NCBI RefSeq assembly: GCF_000003605.2
Contig: NW_003109992.1
Coordinates: 1 to 37,182 of the forward strand
Source of the DNA: Saccoglossus kowalevskii
Taxonomy: Eukaryota > Hemichordata > Enteropneusta > Harrimaniidae
Reading direction: 5' to 3'
DNA: 37,182 bases
Shown: positions 30,872-37,182 of the stretch, one piece after another
How positions within the stretch are numbered: the first letter of the stretch is position 1
How the letters are laid out: each line of letters opens with the position of its first letter
The notes under the pieces: generated by a model
Seen by the model: the letters and a program-made list of their open reading frames with translations, nothing else
Databases searched by the model: none
What the model was told of the DNA's origin: nothing
Position numbers and translations under genes: made by a program

Positions 30872-31717
30872 TATACCCACTTGTTCGCCCCCAAGGATAA
30901 CTTGTAGTTTACAATGTATAATCAGAAAGTCTTTGCAAAGCTTTTCAGCGTCATAGTGGTTGTAAATATTGAATTGATGAAACAACTAAAACTGTAACCA
31001 TCTTTCCATCAGTATATGTACTCGTTTTCTGTTTTTTTTAAAGATTATTTATTCTCTACACGTATTGTGAATGCATTCTCCAACAAGAGACATAATCTAC
31101 CCAAGTTACTGCATTGAAATGCGTTATTACATTATCCTAACAAGTTTACCAACCTCATTCAGACCAATATGTCTGCCCCTCCTGTTGAAATAAATGGAAT
31201 AACCTTACTGTGGAAGATACTAATCTTCCTGGGTGTGGCTGCTTAAAATTGAGGGGCTATGTTAAGGTTTCTCTAGCAACTGAAGTCCATCTTCCCAAAT
31301 ATTAAGATGAGATTCCATCTTGACCCTTTCAACCCCCATCATTTTTCTTCAGGTATCTTATGTATTTTTCTATACTTTGGTAATTTTCAACCAAATGGAC
31401 GTAATCTCTCATTGGTGTTTTGAAAATTGTGAAAAAACATGTGAGTTTTGTTTGTTGAAGATGACTCAAGTTGACTTTTACTTTAAAAGTTTTAAATTGC
31501 ATTGATTACAGATTATGAATGAAAACAAAATATTTACAATATTCAGAGGCATCTACTCCCACTAAACTTTATTTGTCTCGACAATCAAGTCAAATTTCGG
31601 ATTTTTATCTGTGAAAAGTACCAGAATAAAACTGCATTAAAGTTTTATGCGTTTCCAGTTAATCTGTTTGATTCAAAATTAAGTAATACCGGGTAGTAAA
31701 GAAAATACAATATTACG
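30872..31717. other. No gene seen; AT-rich DNA
   Basis: A 61-codon frame at 31320-31505 has no supporting features. Similarity to the 3' flank of E copy 1 may continue weakly past 30871. Confidence 0.5.
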
Positions 31718-31920
31718 TACTGTAAAATATTTTATTTTTGCTAGGAATTTATTTTCGCTGACGGAATGATTCAGTGAAAATAAAATCCAGCGAATATACC
31801 TTTTCTCCTGTATTTTACATTCAACTCGTCGAAAATCAGTGAAAATAAATTCTATACAAAACACCTAAAAATTCTTTTCAGTGAAAATTATTTCCAGCTA
31901 AAATAAAGTATTTTACAGTA
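31718..31920 (-). mobile_element. MITE family B, copy 5
   Basis: It opens TACTGTAAAATATTTTATTT and closes AAATAAAGTATTTTACAGTA (203 bp), with the internal order of the minus-oriented copy at 2013. Its outer word TACTGTAAAA matches family C more exactly than other B copies do. The minus frame at 31679-31864 is a repeat artefact. Confidence 0.9.
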
Positions 31921-33007
31921 CACAGATATTTTGATTAGATAATACCTAATTATCGAACAAATCTTTTTTCTTCCTGACATTTTTTTTTCAAAGCCAACAA
32001 AGAAGTGAAGGTATTGAGAAGCTGCTTTAATTTTGTGAGAGAAAAATTTTTCTGCTGTTCGCAAGTTGTTGAAAATCATAAAATTTTGCAGTATTGAACA
32101 TTCCCTGGGGTAGTACTACATGCAGTGTCAGTCAGTGATTGATTGATTGTCATAAAATTCTGAAATCATGAAAATTTCTAGCACTAAAAATCTAGTAGTT
32201 TACTGTACTGTATGCAGATGTATCCCATAATATGTGGCTATCATAGTAGATGCTAAAAAAAACATGCATGTTGGTAATAACAAACCAGACTCCTGTTGAA
32301 CTTATATGACTGCACGATGAGTTTTGCTCATTATCGTAGTTCACTCAAATTAACCTTTCCAAGGATGTCTTTTTTTTGTCAATACTGACTATCAAACCCA
32401 ACAGGAGTATGTAAAAAAATGCATTGCTATGCATCGCAACTGCTATAGTTCTTTTTATTTAAAAATTAGTATTATGAACTTTTTGATTTTAGTAAATTTT
32501 AAAATATCAAATTCCTTTAATTGGTTATTTTAATATGTGAAATAAAATGGTTATTAAATTTTTAAAACTCTACATTGTTTTTGTGTATTTTCTAATTTTT
32601 CTAGCAACAAAATTGAAAGTTTCTCTCTCCAATAAATAAAATTAAAACAATTTATAGAAATATAATTTGAATTGTTAGAGAAATAGTTATGCCTTGAAAA
32701 TTATCAGTTTTGATGAACCATGAGTTGAAGTAATTGTCATGTGGATTTAAGAATATAACTTGTCAGATCAAAAGAATTAGTCACTGTCCTGTTGTAGAAG
32801 CTCAATTTACTGCCTCGTTCCTCTGGGACATATCCATAGCATCACTGAAGACTATATTAAAAGTAAATATATTCATGAGAATTTCCAGTTTGGAACATAT
32901 TAATTTTTCTCCCACATATTCTGACAAAGTGAAGACAAATGAGTCTGGGCTAGGAAACTCCTTGAAAGCATTATCATCTCATTAAAACGAAGACTGGCGG
33001 CCTCAAC
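31921..33007. other. No gene seen; AT-rich DNA
   Basis: The 83-codon frame at 32734-32985 has no motif or splice context. A short GATT run is at 32136-32147. Composition turns GC-richer at about 32985. Confidence 0.5.
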
Positions 33008-33432
33008 TTATTGTGTATTCGAAGTCATCACTAGCTTATACATGTATATATAGCGTGGTGTTGTCAGTCTCGCTGCTTGTCTTGGGATATGATGTGCTTG
33101 GAGATAAGAGCCGTTTAACAGTCTTCTGGGAAGCTGAGACAATCCCGTGCATAGTAAACACCCGATGTGGGGAGAGTTGGTCCCACAAAGTATGCGATTT
33201 AACGACCGAACAGCAAACGGGAAGCTACTGTCTAATGCAGCTGTGTGTGTGATGCGTCGTTTCTGGAGGTGATTCTCAATTTGTAGATGTTTAATTGTTG
33301 GGGTACTTGTGTCTGTAGCTTGGCATCCACATGTTAGCATCATTTCGACAGTCAGGCTCATACACGGCTCTCTTTCCCGAAAGTGAGGTACGTTAGTTTT
33401 TTCAAATATTTCTTCTCCTGTTTAGAGCTGTT
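33008..33432 (-). pseudogene. Unassigned minus-strand ORF, possibly decayed retroelement tail
   Basis: The minus frame is open for about 141 codons from the TAA near 33433-33435 to 33008, with a first ATG at 33361 giving 117 residues. This is the longest non-repetitive open run in the window and sits in a GC-richer patch. One stretch, SSFPFAVRSLNRI, resembles the SFFPxxIRxLN-type motif near the C-terminus of several animal non-LTR reverse transcriptases. I see no reverse-transcriptase core, zinc finger or RNase H. It might be a retroelement relic, a host exon, or chance. The plus strand also has a 79-codon frame here, starting with GTG and so less likely. Confidence 0.25.
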
Positions 33433-33435
33433 CTT

Positions 33436-34478
33436 GATCATGCTCACTCGAATGATGATGAATACATTATCAGGTGAGGGGCAATATTCCACCTGTGTCA
33501 ATAAAACCAAATATCTTTGTTTTCATGTAACTCTGCACCATGGTGAAGACCCTATTGATTATCTTTCTTAAGTAGCTCACATTTCCTAATGCTCATGTCT
33601 GTTTTCATAGAAAATTACCCGCAAAACGACCCCAATCTTGTACTATGAATTGGTTCCTTGGGGCCTATCTAGGTCGTATCGAAGTATGCATGTATATATT
33701 CGCCGGTGGCAAAATAAAGCCGCTGCAGCTCCCTCAGCTGATAAGTCTGAAATCTACAATTTATATTTTTTATTTGATTACATTTTATTTCAACCCCACC
33801 TCAAATTAGGGTTAATCAGTTCTATTTTAACAGAGACGTCATCAAAACATACACCTCATTGTTAAATATATTTAGTTTTTATCGTCTTAACACATTTGAG
33901 ATGATTTAGCTTTTAATAACTCGAGTTAAAATATGATTACATGCTTAGGTTAGGAACTTGTGTCTTTTACAGCAGAATCCACTAATGGGGTGACATAATT
34001 AAGCTTTATCGTCTGCTACAAAGTATAGATCCATTGTAATACAGGTCTATACTTTAATTGTCTACCAACCTGTCTTCAGCCGGTTGACTTTTACAATTGG
34101 TCATCCTGCTTTCTTCTCTTTGTCAGGATCTACCATGGCTACACCTCGTTGTTATTCTCAGACCACGGGTGTACTTTCAACATTGTCTTATTCTAAAGTC
34201 ATGATTTTGTTTGGATGGATGAATGTACGACAGTGCACATAATTATGAGTAAACAGATAATTTAGGTAGCATGTTTACATTGCGACAAAGCTGACATCTC
34301 ATCTTAAGGTGATGATTAATTCCTATTATTAAGGAAATGCTAGGTGTTCTAGATTAGGGTCACTGATATTCACTGTCACTAAGAATCAAGTTCGAAAATC
34401 TTCAGAATTGTTGGAATGAGAAAACATTGCCTGTGTTCAGAATTGAATTCTGTGTGACAGTGAAAATCGTGAAATATA
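33436..34478. other. No gene seen
   Basis: Frames at 33383-33571 and 33638-33865 (plus) are short and featureless. No repeat was recognised. Confidence 0.5.
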
Positions 34479-34635
34479 CTTATTTCCCTGACTGGAAAAT
34501 GCACTAAATTAAAACCCAGTGAATATGTAAAATTTACCATAGAACACATTATCTAAATGATAAAATCATAAATTTAAAACCCACTGAATATGCCTGAAAT
34601 GGTAAATCAGCGACATTTAAATCCAGTATTTTACT
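34479..34635 (+). mobile_element. MITE family C, copy 2 (both ends lost)
   Basis: The interior matches 28034-28237: CTTATTTCCCTGACTGGAAA, CCCAGTGAATATGTAAAATT, ACCATAGAACACATTAT, AATTTAAAACCCACTGAATA and TGCCTGAAATGG. The terminal CTGTAAAA words and outer arms are missing or scrambled. It is in the same orientation as copy 1. As an older copy it supports C being a repeated family, not a one-off insertion. Confidence 0.85.
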
Positions 34636-36910
34636 TGGGATGTTTAAAAAAATGAGTCACATTAACTTTATGAAATGGACCATTTTATGTTCACTACAAG
34701 ATCCTGCGTTATGCGTGAGATTGAACATAAAAATGGGACAAACAACGGTTGTAGCGTAAACGGTGACACCGCATGGGATTCATTTTTAGGCTATTTATAC
34801 ACTTATTAATGTGCTATACACTTTTGATGATGAACAATGTACAAAATATCTCAATGGCATATTCTGTAAGAAAGCACTACATTTCAACATTTAAATATAA
34901 ACAAAGAAATTCAAGTTCAAAATTAAATTATCAACTTTCAATTCATGCTTTTCACATGTTACCTAAGATCGCGTCGTTTCCTGAAAATTACCGGTAAATT
35001 TCTTGTGTAGGAAAAGTTTTCAGTGGTCTGTTCACCTCTTACCATTTACACTAGTAGTATGGAACATACCGGTACAAAAACGTGTGTAATTTCAGCGTAA
35101 ATAATTGAAAATAATTTTAGCAGCATTTGTTTTCACATATCTGCAATCATTGATTGAAATTTCATGTTTTGACATAAGATATCGTAACTTTTCACTTTCA
35201 TTCATTCTGATTATGAAAATTATGAAAATATATATCACGTAAGTATTTATACTCGCATGTAACTTTATCAAGAATTTTATTGACTTTTGTTGAATGTTCA
35301 TTGAGAACTTTTATAGAAACCCCAGTAATGCGATAATTGACGTGAAACAGACATGAGTCGAACCAACACTTTTTAGCCTCCAGTATGTCACGTTATCTGT
35401 GAGACTATCCAACCCCTCCCTTCCAAGATGCAGTATATCCAAATTTAATTGCATGACACGTGCAGACAAGGACACCAACAACGCTATATGCAAGTAAATT
35501 GTGGACATATAAAACCATTGGATCTTCTGGTAAAAAGATTTGTGTCTAAAATGTTTGATGCTATCAGCATTCACGTCAGTGGATGTGAAAGTACATCACT
35601 ATTTTATGTGAACGTGGTCAAAATTTATACTTTGTGTCACTGAATATTATGACAATTAAAGGCGTCCGCATGTAAGAATTAACAATTTATCCACGAATAA
35701 TTGACGCTGTAATCTGTTTTAGACATGTGTATGTAATCGTGAGTTAGAGATGACATGAAAATGCATTTTCTTTCTACTTGCTGCTAGAAGTCAATCTTGA
35801 GGTAATTTACAATATATGAAAATGATTGTGGTAAGATTCATTGCGGGTCGAGAAGCCTCGCTAATCAAATTGTTGTACTGACCTATTGCAGAAAAAAATT
35901 TATTCAAAAATTTCAATCAAGACCTAAAGTTAATGACAAAATGTGTTTATTTGTTTCAAAATTAACTAAGAAATTATAGAAAAATGCATCAATGAGTATG
36001 ATTCAAAGATTCTCTTGGTGTACTTGTACTTAGAAACATAGATGTTTAAATGAAATTTATGGTGTACTTCATGAGCAATCAAGGAAAGTTGATTCTGAGT
36101 TTATGTGAACTAGATTGCAAAATTTGCATTGAAACTAGTACTAGATGTCTTCAGAACCTTAGTGAACCTAAAAAATGTCTCTTCATATTTTATGGATATT
36201 ATGTATCAAGAAATTTGCATATTTTTGTATCGTGAAAAACTTTAATTATTTAATTTGTATGTACTATCAAATTTATTTTCTAAATTTATTTCTAAATTTA
36301 TTTTTAATCAAGAATTTGTAACAATGTATAAATAGTGATTTGATAAAACGTGATTTTGTAAATATTTTAGGAAGTGAATAAATAGTACGAAAATATGAAT
36401 ATGAAGTGTTAAATTTATGAATAATGTAATAAATCCTGCGTATTCTTTTATTATTAACAAATAATTGAGACAACTTTTCTGAATATAATGAAGTTATTTC
36501 ATTTTCCCTGTCTTAGGCCCCATGATTCAGTAATTCTATTGGCCTATCTAGTTATAATGGCAACAGTCCATAGTATACATCCCAGGGGTGTTTGGTATTC
36601 ACAGCCGATGTTGTAATCTGTGATAGGAATTCTAATTAACTTGACCAATAGACAGTATATTTTAATAAATGTTCTTATCTTTTGTTTGTAACACCAAATA
36701 TTAACCAAATTTGTTACTTGTTGGTGAACTGTAACATGCAACCTGTTAACGCTTGCCGATTTCGATGTGTCTGTCCGATGAGACCTCAAAATGTCAAATG
36801 TGTCATCTTTGAAATACTTATTAAAAATGCACGGAAGATTTTTGAAAAGAAAAAGCACTCTGAGATTCAGAATTTGATGTTGATTTTTAGTACGGTTTGA
36901 TGATATTTTT
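34636..36910. other. No gene seen; AT-rich DNA
   Basis: Several frames of 60-104 codons occur (such as 36544-36858 minus, 104 codons; 35311-35574 minus, 87 codons), none with a recognisable domain, signal peptide or splice context. The stretch at 36230-36470 is very AT-rich. Confidence 0.5.
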
Positions 36911-37182
36911 AGCTCCGCTGTCGACTTTGTCGAGCGGAGCTTATCATATGAGTGATTGTCCGTCGTCGTCGTCCGTCGTCGTCGTCCGTCGTCCGTGTCA
37001 ATGTTTTACTTTTTCGACTTCTTCTTGAAAACTACAGCCTGAATGCTTTGATACTTGGTGTATATGTACCTTGGGTAGACCTCTCTCAGATTTGTTCATT
37101 TCATGATGATATCTTCAATTCTCTAATTTTGGTGAATATTTTTGTCATTTTTAGTAAAAAGTGATATTTTCGACTTCTTGTG
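36911..37182 (+). repeat. Dispersed repeat family A, copy 3 (cut by window end)
   Basis: The hairpin at 36911-36941 is identical to that at 74-104. It is followed by TTATCATATGAGTGATTGTC, a longer CGTC microsatellite, and the first ~150-bp unit with only scattered differences from copy 1. The element continues past the window. The frame at 36952-37164 is a repeat artefact. The near-identity of copies 1 and 3 implies they are young or gene-converted. Confidence 0.9.

Noticed and set aside
33045-33070. TATATATA followed by an initiator-like TCAGTCT
   Set aside because: Spacing of about 21 bases is short for a TATA-initiator pair, and TATATA words are common in this AT-rich DNA.
33013-33252. 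79-codon plus-strand frame with a signal-peptide-like start
   Set aside because: It needs a GTG start, and it overlaps a longer minus-strand open run.
6510-35075. Recurrent TACCGGTA-type words (near 6516, 10196, 23618, 29756, 34990, 35066)
   Set aside because: They are short, lack shared flanks and show no regular spacing, so I could not separate them from chance.
1-37182. tRNA, rRNA or snRNA genes
   Set aside because: Scanning by eye for A/B box words and conserved rRNA motifs gave no convincing candidate. A covariance-model search would be needed to exclude them fully.

Overview
The window is AT-rich, almost gene-free eukaryotic DNA. It has long A and T runs, no bacterial-style gene packing, no long open reading frame, and many short dispersed and tandem repeats. 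The mix of terminal-inverted-repeat MITEs, a hairpin-bearing repeat with an internal CGTC microsatellite, and a decayed non-LTR retrotransposon tail fits a metazoan, probably a marine invertebrate such as a mollusc or other lophotrochozoan. That placement is inference from repeat style, not a match. The DNA could be intergenic or lie inside very long introns.

Layout. 74-750: first copy of repeat family A (13-bp-stem hairpin, CGTC microsatellite, about 150-bp internal tandem units). 2013-2223: MITE family B copy 1. 4582-4891: degenerate, shorter copy of A. 5924-6055: a 132-bp TTAA-bounded MITE. 9491-10490: a dispersed repeat carrying TGATGTCACTTCCT, expanded into five tandem copies at 10340-10462. 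12557-12865: repeat family D. 14999-15627: a minisatellite whose unit changes from 24 to 27 bp. 16671-16866: the best candidate for a real gene start (core promoter, 5' leader, an 11-codon first coding exon and a consensus splice donor). 18424-18690: minus-strand remnant of a non-LTR retrotransposon C-terminus.

From 19661 to 20437 there is a 111-bp tandem array of seven near-identical units. 21622-21998 is a second TTAA-bounded MITE, abutted by B copy 2 (22001-22187). 22667-23062 holds an inverted copy of D plus a head-to-head fragment. B copy 3 is at 25096-25307 and a 3 x 25-bp perfect tandem repeat at 26466-26540. 27833-28250 is B copy 4, interrupted by MITE family C (28034-28237). Repeat E occurs as a direct pair at 29273-29583 and 30549-30871. 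B copy 5 is at 31718-31920, a possible decayed retroelement ORF on the minus strand at about 33008-33432, a truncated C at 34479-34635, and a third copy of A runs off the end from 36911.

I found no complete protein-coding gene, tRNA, rRNA or CRISPR array, and no evidence of a novel defence or metabolic system. The most informative observations are about mobile DNA. The C-in-B nesting preserves a visible TA target-site duplication, and B and C share termini, suggesting one transposase source. The 111-bp array repeats a TTCTAGAA motif and a splice-acceptor-like tract. The window's two ends carry nearly identical A copies. Repeat coordinates are by eye; family edges are uncertain by several bases unless terminal repeats define them.
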